This document shows, piece by piece, positions 41,563 through 49,344 of a DNA stretch of 64,000 nucleotides. The DNA is taken from NCBI GenBank assembly GCA_050260355.1, contig JBLNBZ010000069.1:24343-88342 (forward strand), given 5' to 3'. The DNA is from CADEFX01 sp050260355 (GTDB taxonomy: Bacteria; Pseudomonadota; Alphaproteobacteria; Rhizobiales; Hyphomicrobiaceae). The notes beneath the pieces are model-generated. The model did no database searches and was not told the DNA's origin. It was given only the letters and a program-made list of their open reading frames with translations. The stretch's first letter is position 1. Each line of letters starts with the position of its first letter. The position numbers and the translations under genes were made by a program.

Positions 41563-41591
41563 TTGACATGTCTGGTCGCTGCTCGTATTAA
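41563..41591 (+). promoter_or_regulatory. Near-consensus sigma70 promoter
   Basis: TTGACA (41563-41568) is separated by exactly 17 bases from TATTAA (41586-41591), placing transcription start near 41598, about 23 bases before the MoaD-like ATG. The -10 element lies within the palindrome at 41585-41608. Confidence 0.75.
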
Positions 41592-41608
41592 ACCATATGG
41601 TTTAATAC
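41585..41608. promoter_or_regulatory. Perfect 24-bp palindromic operator
   Basis: GTATTAAACCAT is followed directly by its exact reverse complement ATGGTTTAATAC. It is AT-rich in a GC-rich genome, covers the -10 element and presumed start site of the promoter, and ends 12 bases before the MoaD-like start codon. This is the arrangement of a repressor site for a dimeric winged-helix regulator (ArsR-, MarR- or GntR-like), but no regulator gene of that kind is adjacent. Confidence 0.8.
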
Positions 41609-41620
41609 AGGCGAGGCCGC

Positions 41621-41890
41621 ATGGCGCTGGTCATCTTCACGCCCAACCTGCAACGGCACGTCGCCTGCCCGGAGGCAGAGGCGCCAGGCACGAGCGTCCG
41701 CGAGGTGCTGGATGCGGTCTTTGCCGGCAATGCGCGGGCGCGCGGCTACGTGCTCGACGATCAATCGGGACTGCGCAAGCACATGGCGATCTTCGTCGAT
41801 GGCAAGCCGCTGCAGGACCGCAGGCACCTTTCCGATCCGGTGGGCGAGAGCACCCGCATCTTCGTCATGCAGGCGCTATCGGGCGGGTGA
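41621..41890 (+). CDS. MoaD/ThiS-like beta-grasp protein
   Basis: An 89-residue ubiquitin-fold protein: ALVIFTPNLQRHVACPEAEA, SVREVLDAVFAGN, MAIFVDGKPLQDRRHLSDPV and a C-terminal LSGG. The terminal Gly-Gly is what MoaD and ThiS use for adenylation and thiocarboxylate formation, so it could be a sulfur carrier or protein modifier. No E1-like MoeB/ThiF gene lies in the window. It is followed after 42 bases by a beta-propeller gene and is controlled by the palindromic promoter just upstream. Confidence 0.85.
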   Translation: MALVIFTPNLQRHVACPEAEAPGTSVREVLDAVFAGNARARGYVLDDQSGLRKHMAIFVDGKPLQDRRHLSDPVGESTRIFVMQALSGG

Positions 41891-41932
41891 TGCCCTGCGC
41901 TACACGGCCAAGCATTCGCAGGAGGAAAAGAC

Positions 41933-43051
41933 ATGAACGATCGGCTTCTCGTTGCGACCCGCAAAGGCCTGTTCACAGTCGAGCGCACGGGCTCGCGTGC
42001 ATCGCCGTGGTCGATCGCGCGCACCGACTTCCTCGGGGACAACCTGTCGATCGTGCTCCAGGACCCGCGTGACGGCAGCGTGTATGCGGGGCTCGATCAC
42101 GGGCACTTCGGCGTCAAGCTGCATCGCGCAAAGGGCATCGGCGAGGCGTGGGAGGAATGCGGCGTCCCGGCGTATCCCAAGCAGCCGGAAGGTGAGACGG
42201 ACGTCGACACGATGGGCCGCACGATCCCTTGGAATACCGTGAAGCTCTGGGCGCTGGAGACGGGCGGACCCGATGAGCCGGGAGTGCTGTGGTGCGGCAC
42301 GCTGCCCGGCGGGCTGTTTCGCTCACGTGACGGCGGCACGAGCTGGGAGATGATGCGGTCGCTCTGCGACGAGCCCAAGCGCAAGTCGTGGTTCGGCGGC
42401 GGCTACGATGTCCCGGGCATCCATTCGGTGTGCGTGGACCCGCGCAGCTCGCGGACCGTGCGCATCGCAGTTTCGTGCGGGGGCGTGTGGACGACGCACG
42501 ACGGTGGCGAGACATGGACGTGCGAGTACGAGGGCATGACGGCCTCCTATCTGCCTCCGGAGAACGACGTGCCGCACGTGCAGGATCCGCATCGGCTCGT
42601 GCAGTGTGCGGCTCAGCCGGATGCGCTCTGGGTGCAGCATCACGATGCCATCTTCCGCTCCACTGACGGCGGAGCGCGATGGCAAAAGATCACGAGCGCG
42701 GGGCCCTCATGCTTCGGTTTTGCCGTGGCGGTGCATCCGAAGGAGGCCGACACGGCTTGGTTCGTACCGGCCATCAAGGACGAGCGCCGCATCCCCGCTG
42801 ATGGAAAGCTGGTCGTTACACGCACGCGGGATGGCGGCAAGACGTTCGATGTGCTGCACAAGGGCCTGCCGCAGGCGCACGCCTACGACCTCGCCTACCG
42901 GCACGGGCTCGATATCAGCGCCGATGGAAACCGGTTGGCGTTGGGAAGCACCACGGGCGGCCTGTGGATCTCCGAGGACCAGGGCGACTCGTGGATTGCC
43001 GTGTCGCAGAACCTGCCGCCGATACATTGCGTGCGGTTTGCATCGGCCTAG
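41933..43051 (+). CDS. BNR-repeat beta-propeller protein (sialidase-like fold)
   Basis: A 372-residue protein with repeated Asp-box/BNR motifs: SRDGGTSWEMM, THDGGETWTCEYEG, STDGGARWQKI, TRDGGKTFDVL and SEDQGDSWIAV. Such repeats fold as a beta-propeller. Annotations as exo-alpha-sialidase reflect the fold only, since the arginine triad and nucleophile of sialidases are not evident. There is no signal peptide (MNDRLLVATRKGLFTVER), so it is likely cytosolic. GGAGG precedes the ATG by about eight bases. Co-transcription with the MoaD-like gene suggests a joint function, which is undescribed. Confidence 0.85.
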   Translation: MNDRLLVATRKGLFTVERTGSRASPWSIARTDFLGDNLSIVLQDPRDGSVYAGLDHGHFGVKLHRAKGIGEAWEECGVPAYPKQPEGETDVDTMGRTIPWNTVKLWALETGGPDEPGVLWCGTLPGGLFRSRDGGTSWEMMRSLCDEPKRKSWFGGGYDVPGIHSVCVDPRSSRTVRIAVSCGGVWTTHDGGETWTCEYEGMTASYLPPENDVPHVQDPHRLVQCAAQPDALWVQHHDAIFRSTDGGARWQKITSAGPSCFGFAVAVHPKEADTAWFVPAIKDERRIPADGKLVVTRTRDGGKTFDVLHKGLPQAHAYDLAYRHGLDISADGNRLALGSTTGGLWISEDQGDSWIAVSQNLPPIHCVRFASA

Positions 43052-43069
43052 CGGGCCAGCCGCCGTGCG

Positions 43070-44050
43070 TCAGCGGATGGACGTCTGGCGCACACCGCGT
43101 CTTCGAACGAGCAACGCGTGCTTGGCCGCCACGGCTCTCTTGTGCGGACGGCGCGCAGGGACAGCCAGTCCGGCGCTGTCGGTGGAGAGCGCGTAACGGG
43201 ACGCGAACTCGGCCCGAATATGGCGGGCGAGCTCCTGCGCGATCTCATTCCCGCCGGACTTCGGCAGCCACAGATTGATCGCGAACTCGGGCAGGTCAGG
43301 CAGTCCGCAATCCGCAGGCAACGCTTCGAGATGATCGGGAATGCAGTCGCGCAGCATGATGCCGACGCAGGAGCCGGAGGCAATCGTCGCGTTGGTGGCG
43401 TCCTGGTTGGACACCTGCAGAATGATTTGCCACTCGCGGCCGTGGTCGCGCAGAGCCTGCAGCGCCACCGGCCGGAAGCGACAGCTCTTGCTGCCGATCG
43501 CGATCGGCAGCGGCGCGCGCGTGTGCGCATCACCGCCGGGTGCACTGACCCAGACGAGCTTGTCCCATCTGAGCGTCTCGCATTGGCCCTGCCAGGCGAC
43601 GTCGGTGGTGAGGGTGAGGTCGACCTCGCCCCCGTCGAGGTTCTCCAGCAGCTCCTGCGAGTTGCGGCACACGAGGCAGACCCGCACGCGCGGCCACGCC
43701 GAGCTGAAGCGCCGCAAAATCTGGGGCATGTAGGTGGCGACGAGGTCGACGGGAACGCCGAGGCGCACCTCGCCCTGGAAGCTGGGCGTCGTCATGAGAC
43801 CCCAGATGTCATCGTTCATGGCGATGAGCTGCTTGGCGTTCCCCAGGAGCTGCTCGCCCGCCGGGGCCAGGGTCAGGCGCTTGTGAACGCGCTCGAACAG
43901 CATCTGGCCGAGCATGTCCTCGAGGCGTTTGATCTGCAAGCTGACGGCCGCCTGGGTGCGGTTCAGCAGCCGCGCCGCGCCGGTGACGCTGCCCGTCTCG
44001 ACGATGGCCACGAAGGCTCTGAGCAAGCTGATGTCCAGGTCCCTGCGCAT
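43070..44050 (-). CDS. LysR family transcriptional regulator
   Basis: A 326-residue LysR-type regulator. The N-terminal winged helix is LDISLLRAFVAIVETGSVTGAARLLNRTQAAVSLQIKRLEDMLGQMLFER. The effector domain begins near GEVRLGVPVDLVATYMPQIL. The C-terminus is unusually basic (ARRPHKRAVAAKHALLVRRR). The ATG at 44050 follows GAAGGTG; an upstream extension is less likely. It converges on the beta-propeller gene and is divergent from the DUF1127 gene, the usual arrangement for a regulator acting on its neighbour, but the target is not certain. Confidence 0.9.
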   Translation of the reverse strand: MRRDLDISLLRAFVAIVETGSVTGAARLLNRTQAAVSLQIKRLEDMLGQMLFERVHKRLTLAPAGEQLLGNAKQLIAMNDDIWGLMTTPSFQGEVRLGVPVDLVATYMPQILRRFSSAWPRVRVCLVCRNSQELLENLDGGEVDLTLTTDVAWQGQCETLRWDKLVWVSAPGGDAHTRAPLPIAIGSKSCRFRPVALQALRDHGREWQIILQVSNQDATNATIASGSCVGIMLRDCIPDHLEALPADCGLPDLPEFAINLWLPKSGGNEIAQELARHIRAEFASRYALSTDSAGLAVPARRPHKRAVAAKHALLVRRRGVRQTSIR

Positions 44051-44179
44051 AGGCACACCTTCATAAAGGTCTCTAATGCAAGAGATAAACATCATTCGTT
44101 TCATTTATGCAAGTAAGTCGGTTATCAAATCGGCGGATCACGGAGCAACATCCAGTCCCCGCGCCAAGGAGAGCGGACC

Positions 44180-44422
44180 ATGCAACACGTCATCGTTCAG
44201 AAGTCGATTGGGCAGAGACCAGGCGTCACGGACTACGTCCGCCAAGTCGGCAAATGGATCGCATTCGTGCGTACGGCGATGACGGTTGCACGTGAGCGCC
44301 GCAATCTTCTCGAGCTCAATGAGCGAATGCTCAAGGACATCGGCATCGGCCGCAGCGAAGCGTATTTCGAGGCATCGAGGCCGTTCGGGGACATCCCGAC
44401 GAGCCGCCTCGAACGGTGGTAG
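44180..44422 (+). CDS. DUF1127 domain-containing small protein
   Basis: An 80-residue protein with the DUF1127 (YjiS-like) core ARERRNLLELNERMLKDIGIGRSEAYFEASRPF. Small arginine-rich proteins of this family in alphaproteobacteria are linked to phosphate/carbon metabolism and RNA turnover; the role here is unknown. AAGGAGAG precedes the ATG by about six bases. A strong terminator follows 45 bases after the stop, so the gene is a short independent transcript, as often seen for this family. Confidence 0.9.
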   Translation: MQHVIVQKSIGQRPGVTDYVRQVGKWIAFVRTAMTVARERRNLLELNERMLKDIGIGRSEAYFEASRPFGDIPTSRLERW

Positions 44423-44467
44423 GCCGGGCGACGCCCGCGCTTCCACCCATGATCATGAGCAACGAGG

Positions 44468-44500
44468 GGCGCCCGGCTGATCAGCCGGGCGCCTTTTTTT
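44468..44500 (+). terminator. Strong intrinsic terminator after DUF1127 gene
   Basis: A perfect 26-base inverted repeat (GGCGCCCGGCTGA followed directly by its complement) leads straight into seven T residues at 44494-44500. It ends the DUF1127 transcript and isolates the downstream importer operon. Confidence 0.93.
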
Positions 44501-44659
44501 GTGCCGTGCCGCAACTTTACGCAGCGCGGCGACAATTCCATCGGGCGTCAACTCGGCAAGGCGGCCGGTTTAGGCTAGTGTTGTGGCCAGCAGCCGGTCA
44601 GGCGCCTATGGCGCCAACGCGGGACCTGCCGCCCGAGTGTCTATGAAGGGGAGAAATCC

Positions 44660-45475
44660 ATGCGATTTGCGAAGGTAGCCGTTGCGGTTCTTGCCCTGGC
44701 AGGGCTCGCCATAGGAACAGCGGCGCGAGCGGACGTGCTCGATGACATCAAGAAGCGGGGCAAGCTCATCGTCGGCGTCAAGGCCGACTACAAGCCGTTC
44801 GGCTTCCGCGATCCGTCCGGCAAGATCATCGGCCTCGAGCCCGATCTGGCCGAGGACGTGGCCAAGAAGCTCGGCGTCCAGCTCGAGCTGGTGCCGGTCG
44901 TGTCGGCCAACCGCATGGAGTTCCTCAATCAGGGCAAGATCGACCTGATGATCGCGACGATGTCGGACAAGCCCGAGCGCCGCAAGGTCGTGCAGGTGAT
45001 CGAGCCGCTCTATTACTCGGACGCGGTCAACGTCCTGCAGAAGAAGGGCACACCAATCAAGAAGTGGGAGGATCTCAAGGGCAAGAAGCTCTGCGGCACC
45101 ACCGGCGCGTTCTACAACAAGGAGATCGCCCAGAAGTACGGGGCCGAGGTCATCTCGTTCGATGGATCGGAGAAGCCGCTGCTCGCCCTCAAGAACGGCG
45201 ATTGTGCGGGCTATCTCTATGATCAGACCTTCGTCGTCGGCAAGCTGACGGAGGACGAGTGGAAGAGCGGCTACGAGATGGTGCTGCCGGGCATCATGGA
45301 GACGCCTTGGGCGATCGCGGTGAAGCCGGGCGAGGCGGGCCTTCAGAAGGTCATGGAGGACCTGTCGAAGGAGTGGATGCGGTCGGGCCGCATCGTCGAG
45401 CTCGAGAAGAAGTGGCATGTGCCGCCGACCGACTATGCCAAGCGCATGCACGAGGCGGCGAAGAAGGGAAGCTGA
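44660..45475 (+). CDS. Polar amino acid-type ABC substrate-binding protein
   Basis: A 271-residue periplasmic binding protein with a signal peptide (VAVAVLALAGLAIGTAARA). The family 3 solute-binding domain begins LDDIKKRGKLIVGVKADYKPFGFRDPSGKIIGLEPDLAEDVAKKLGV and includes NQGKIDLMIATMSDKPERRKVV. The ligand is probably an amino or small organic acid. GGGGAG lies before the ATG. Its permeases and ATPase are encoded at 46826-49285, after an oppositely oriented TRAP binding protein gene. Confidence 0.92.
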   Translation: MRFAKVAVAVLALAGLAIGTAARADVLDDIKKRGKLIVGVKADYKPFGFRDPSGKIIGLEPDLAEDVAKKLGVQLELVPVVSANRMEFLNQGKIDLMIATMSDKPERRKVVQVIEPLYYSDAVNVLQKKGTPIKKWEDLKGKKLCGTTGAFYNKEIAQKYGAEVISFDGSEKPLLALKNGDCAGYLYDQTFVVGKLTEDEWKSGYEMVLPGIMETPWAIAVKPGEAGLQKVMEDLSKEWMRSGRIVELEKKWHVPPTDYAKRMHEAAKKGS

Positions 45476-45544
45476 GGTTGAAAGCAGAGCGGGCGCCCGC
45501 CGAGGCAGGCTCCCGCTTGCAGACTATCTGCACCGGCCGCGAAA

Positions 45545-46630
45545 TTATGCGTTCGAGTAGACCGCGAACTCCGCGCGCGTGTCGGCCAGGCTGAACCAGC
45601 GGTGCTGCTCCGCGCGGAACTCGCGCCAGTTGTCCAGCACCTTTTTGAACTGCGGACTCTTGGCAGCTTCCTCGTCCAGCGAGGATTCGAGCGCAGCGCG
45701 CAAGGCTTTGAGGACGTCCGGTGACAGTGAGGCGATCTGAGTGCCGGAGGCGAGAATGCGCTTTAACGCCTGCGCGTTCTTCGCATCGTAGGAGGCCATC
45801 TGATCGACAATTGCCGCCCACGCGGCGGTGCGCAGCATGGTCTGGTAGGCTGGCGGCAGGGCCGCCCAGGTAGCCTTGTTGACCATCAAAGTGTTGTTGG
45901 CCTCGAGCTCCAGCACGCCGGGCACGTAGTAGTACTTCGCCACCTTGTGGAAGCCCTGCTTCTCGTCGTCGTAGGGTCCGACCCACTCGCACGCGTCGAT
46001 CGTGCCCTTCTCCAGCGCCTGATAGATGTCGCCGCCGGCGATCTGCTGGGGAATGACCCCGAGCTTGGACAGAACCTTGCCGCCAAAACCAGCGACGCGC
46101 ATTTTGATGCCGTTGAAGTCTTGCGGTGTCTTCAGCTCCTTGCGGAACCACCCGAACATCTGGCCGCCGGTGTTGCCGCAGGGAAAGCCCACGACGCCCT
46201 GCGAATCATAGACCTCATCCATGAGCTCGCGCCCGCCACCATAGTTGCGCCAAGCGTAGTGCTGACGCGGGGTCATGCCGAACGGCAGCGAGCCATCGAA
46301 GATGATCGCGGGCACCTTGCCGACGTAATAGCCGACATAGGTATGACCGCACTCGACAGTGCCGTTCGATACGGCATCGAGGACCTGGAGACCGGGCACG
46401 ATCTCGCCGGCGGCAAAGATCTGGATCTGGAATTTGCCGTCGCTCATCTGGCCGACCATCTCGGCGATGTTGGTTGAGGCGCCGAATAGCGTGTCCAGGC
46501 TCTTGGGATAGCTCGAGGCCAGTCGCCACTTGACCTGCTCGTTCGTCGACTGAGCGAGCGCGCGTCCGCTGGCAAGCGCGATAGCGCTCGCGGTTGCGAC
46601 GGACCCGAACTGGCGACGCGAAATGGGCAT
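45545..46630 (-). CDS. Orphan TRAP transporter substrate-binding protein (DctP/TakP type)
   Basis: A 361-residue DctP-family protein with a Tat signal (ISRRQFGSVATASAIALASGRALAQ). Blocks include VKWRLASSYPKSLDTLFGAS, AAGEIVPGLQVLDAVSNGTVECGHT, KMRVAGFGGKVLSKLGVIPQQIAGGDIYQALEKGTIDACEWVGPYDDEKQGF and AKYYYVPG. These fit the TakP-like group, whose studied members bind 2-oxo acids as calcium complexes. AGGAGGAAG precedes the ATG at 46630. No DctQM genes flank it; it sits antiparallel inside an ABC importer locus, so its permease must lie elsewhere. Confidence 0.9.
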   Translation of the reverse strand: MPISRRQFGSVATASAIALASGRALAQSTNEQVKWRLASSYPKSLDTLFGASTNIAEMVGQMSDGKFQIQIFAAGEIVPGLQVLDAVSNGTVECGHTYVGYYVGKVPAIIFDGSLPFGMTPRQHYAWRNYGGGRELMDEVYDSQGVVGFPCGNTGGQMFGWFRKELKTPQDFNGIKMRVAGFGGKVLSKLGVIPQQIAGGDIYQALEKGTIDACEWVGPYDDEKQGFHKVAKYYYVPGVLELEANNTLMVNKATWAALPPAYQTMLRTAAWAAIVDQMASYDAKNAQALKRILASGTQIASLSPDVLKALRAALESSLDEEAAKSPQFKKVLDNWREFRAEQHRWFSLADTRAEFAVYSNA

Positions 46631-46825
46631 TAATGCTTCCTCCTGATCGATTATCGATTGTTGGAAGTCACGAGCACGTGTATGCGGCTTTCGCAAGCCC
46701 CCTTGGCGCATACCTGATCGGCAGCTTCGTCTGCCCCCGATGCGCGAAGGGGTGCCGCGATTTCCGGCTGGCGCCAGGCGCGATTGCCTTGCTAAATCAG
46801 CGCCTGGAGGAGGGGTACTGGCTGA

Positions 46826-47578
46826 ATGCAGGCGTTCTACGATTGGTTCCGGCAGCTCTACGAGACGACCGGGATCAATCTCAACTATTTCTATGACGAC
46901 TTCGACCGGGCGCGCATGCTCAAGGGCGTGTGGCTTACGCTCGAGCTGTCTGCGATCACCATCGTGCTCTCGATCCTGATCGGCATTCTCGGCGCCTGGC
47001 TGCAGGGCTCGCGGTTCAAGTGGTTGCGCCTTCTGATCGACGGCTTCATCAGCCTGTTCCGCAACACGCCGCCCCTGGTGCAGATCTATTTCTTCTATTT
47101 CGGGCTCGGCTACCTGCTGCCAAGGGTGCCGGACGCGTCCGGCTCGCTGCAGCCGCTGTTCTCCAACGTGGAGTGGGCCATCATCTCGCTGTCCCTGTTT
47201 GCCGGTGCCTTCAACATAGAGATCTTCCGCTCCGGTATAGAGGCCGTGTCGCGCTCCACGGTGGAGGCGGCAGAGTCGCTGGGCTTCTCGCGCTGGCAGA
47301 CCTACCGCGACGTGGTTCTGCCGCTGGCTATCCGCACATCGCTGCCGGCGCTGTCCAACAATCTCGTCAACCTCATCAAAACGACGAACCTCGCTTACGC
47401 CATTGCCGTGCCTGAGCTGATGTACTCAGCCAAGCAGATCTGGGCCGATGCGCTCAACGTGCGCGAGATGATGTTCACGGTGCTCATTTTCTATGTGTGC
47501 CTCGCGTCGCTATTCGCGTGGGGCATGACGAGGCTCGAGCGCTGGCTGCGCGTCCCTGGCATTGGGCAGGGGGCGTGA
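46826..47578 (+). CDS. Amino acid-type ABC transporter permease 1
   Basis: A 250-residue HisM/GlnP-type permease. WLTLELSAITIVLSILIGILGAWLQGS and LIDGFISLFRNTPPLVQIYFFYFGLGYLLP form the first helices, and the EAA loop reads STVEAAESLGFSRWQTYRDVVLPLAIRTSLPALSNNLVNLIKTTNLAYAI. GGAGGAGGGG lies 10 bases before the ATG. Its stop overlaps the GTG start assigned to permease 2 (GTGA). Confidence 0.92.
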   Translation: MQAFYDWFRQLYETTGINLNYFYDDFDRARMLKGVWLTLELSAITIVLSILIGILGAWLQGSRFKWLRLLIDGFISLFRNTPPLVQIYFFYFGLGYLLPRVPDASGSLQPLFSNVEWAIISLSLFAGAFNIEIFRSGIEAVSRSTVEAAESLGFSRWQTYRDVVLPLAIRTSLPALSNNLVNLIKTTNLAYAIAVPELMYSAKQIWADALNVREMMFTVLIFYVCLASLFAWGMTRLERWLRVPGIGQGA

Positions 47579-48525
47579 GCGTGACGAGGCACGCGCAGCG
47601 CCTGTGGCATCGCCCCACCCCTGCCACCTCCCCGCCAGGGGGCGGGGAAAAAAAGGCACCCGCGCCGGCGGCAGCGTCCGAGGGCCCGCTAGCACCGAGT
47701 GCGGGCACCAGTGCCATGCAGTGGCTCGTGGTGCCGAACGGGCCGTTGCGCTCGGTGATCGACGGGCGCGCGCTGGCGATGGTCGCGCTGCTTTGCCTGC
47801 TGGCGACGGCAGCGAGCGCGGCCACCGCAGCCAATGGCCAGCGCTCGGCGCTCGAGGTGATCTGGCTTTGGTCGCCGCTGCTGCTCAAAGGCTTCGTCTT
47901 CAACCTCGTGATCTCGGCTTTGGCCATGCTGATCGGGACGGCCGCCGGCGTGCCGCTCGGCATCGCGCAGACGTCGCGCATCGGGCTCGTGCGTGCGGTG
48001 GCGCGCTTTGCCACGCAGTTCTTCCGCAACTCGCCGTGGCTGGTCCTGCTGTTCCTGTGCGTGCTGCTGCTGCCGTTCCAGATGCGGATCTTCGGCGTGA
48101 CGATCCCGCTGCCGGACTGGACGAAGGCGATCTTCGGCTTCTCCCTGCCGGTGATGGCGAACGTGTCGGAGATCGTGCGCGGTGCCATGCAGTCCGTTCC
48201 CACGAGCCAATGGGAATCGGCCGAGTCGCTGGGCTTCTCGCGCAGGCAGACACTGATGGAGATCATCCTGCCGCAGTGCTTCAAGCGCATGCTGCCACCG
48301 TGGATGAACCTTTATTCGCTGATCACCATGTCGACGGTGAATGCGTCGGTCGTGGGTGTCTCGGAGATGATCACGCTGACCAACGAGGTGCTGGCGGCCG
48401 AAGGATCGCGGCCAGCGCTGTTGGCGCCCCTCTATACTTTCGCGCTGCTGTGCTTCTTCGTCTATTGCTATCCGATCGGCAAATGGACGGTGGCACTCGA
48501 GCGCAAGTACCAGGTGAAGCTGTAA
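47575..48525 (+). CDS. Amino acid-type ABC transporter permease 2
   Basis: A 316-residue HisQ/GlnP-type permease with helices at LLLKGFVFNLVISALAMLIGTAAGVPLGIAQ and an EAA loop (TSQWESAESLGFSRRQTLMEIILPQCFKRMLPPWMNLYSLITMSTVNASVVGVSE). The GTG at 47575 overlaps the previous stop, but the first 47 residues are Pro/Gly/Ala-rich and span a hairpin followed by an A tract (47630-47654). The conserved protein may really begin at ATG 47716 (MQWLVVPNGPL). The membrane-domain assignment is firm; the start is not. Confidence 0.88.
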   Translation: MSVTRHAQRLWHRPTPATSPPGGGEKKAPAPAAASEGPLAPSAGTSAMQWLVVPNGPLRSVIDGRALAMVALLCLLATAASAATAANGQRSALEVIWLWSPLLLKGFVFNLVISALAMLIGTAAGVPLGIAQTSRIGLVRAVARFATQFFRNSPWLVLLFLCVLLLPFQMRIFGVTIPLPDWTKAIFGFSLPVMANVSEIVRGAMQSVPTSQWESAESLGFSRRQTLMEIILPQCFKRMLPPWMNLYSLITMSTVNASVVGVSEMITLTNEVLAAEGSRPALLAPLYTFALLCFFVYCYPIGKWTVALERKYQVKL

Positions 48526-48544
48526 CGCCGTGGGAATGCCGTGC

Positions 48545-49285
48545 ATGAACGAGACGGAAAACGTCGTCGTCCTGGAGGACGTGCACAAGAGCTTCGGCAC
48601 TGTCGAGGTGATCAAGGGCGTCTCGTTCTCGGTCGCCAGGGGGCGGACCATCTGCATCATCGGCCCGTCGGGATCGGGCAAGTCGACGATCCTGCGCTGC
48701 ATCAATGCGCTGACTCCGATCAACTCGGGCTCGATCAAGGTCGACGGCATCGAGGTCAACGATCCCAAGCTCGACACGCTGACGCTGCGGCGCAAGGTCG
48801 GCATCGTGTTTCAGAGCTACAACCTGTTCCCCCACAAGACGGCGCTGCAAAACGTGATGATGGCGCCGGTGACCGTGCTGCGACAGGACAAGGCCGAGGT
48901 CGAGGCCAAGGCGCGGGCGCTGCTCGCCAAGGTGCGGCTGTCGGGCAAGGAGGACAGCTATCCGGGGGAGCTTTCCGGCGGACAGCAGCAGCGCGTCGCC
49001 ATTGCCCGGTCGCTGGCCATGAATCCGCTGGTGATGCTGTTCGACGAGGTGACGGCGGCCCTCGACCCGGAGACCAAGAAGGAGGTGCTGGTCACGGTGC
49101 GCGAGCTGGCGGCGGAAGGCATGACTTGCATTCTGGTCACGCACGAAATGGGTTTCGCGCGCGAGGTGGCTGATCACGTCTACTTCACCGACGGCGGCGT
49201 GATCGTCGAGCACGGGGCGCCAGCCGAGATTCTCGAGGCGCCGAAGCATGCGCGCACGCGCGCGTTCCTCGAGCAGGTGCTGTGA
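48545..49285 (+). CDS. Amino acid-type ABC transporter ATP-binding protein
   Basis: A 246-residue GlnQ/HisP-type ATPase. Walker A GPSGSGKST, Q-loop IVFQSYNLFPHKTALQNV, signature LSGGQQQRVAIARS, Walker B VMLFDEVTAALDPE and H-loop VTHEMGFAREVAD. It powers the two permeases encoded immediately upstream. The ATG at 48545 is used; in-frame ATG 48536 and GTG 48530 are alternatives. The aldolase gene follows after 59 bases. Confidence 0.93.
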   Translation: MNETENVVVLEDVHKSFGTVEVIKGVSFSVARGRTICIIGPSGSGKSTILRCINALTPINSGSIKVDGIEVNDPKLDTLTLRRKVGIVFQSYNLFPHKTALQNVMMAPVTVLRQDKAEVEAKARALLAKVRLSGKEDSYPGELSGGQQQRVAIARSLAMNPLVMLFDEVTAALDPETKKEVLVTVRELAAEGMTCILVTHEMGFAREVADHVYFTDGGVIVEHGAPAEILEAPKHARTRAFLEQVL

Positions 49286-49344
49286 TGGGCTGATCGCCGA
49301 GCACGGATATCAAACTCAGAAAAAGCAAATCGGGAGGACGCGAG

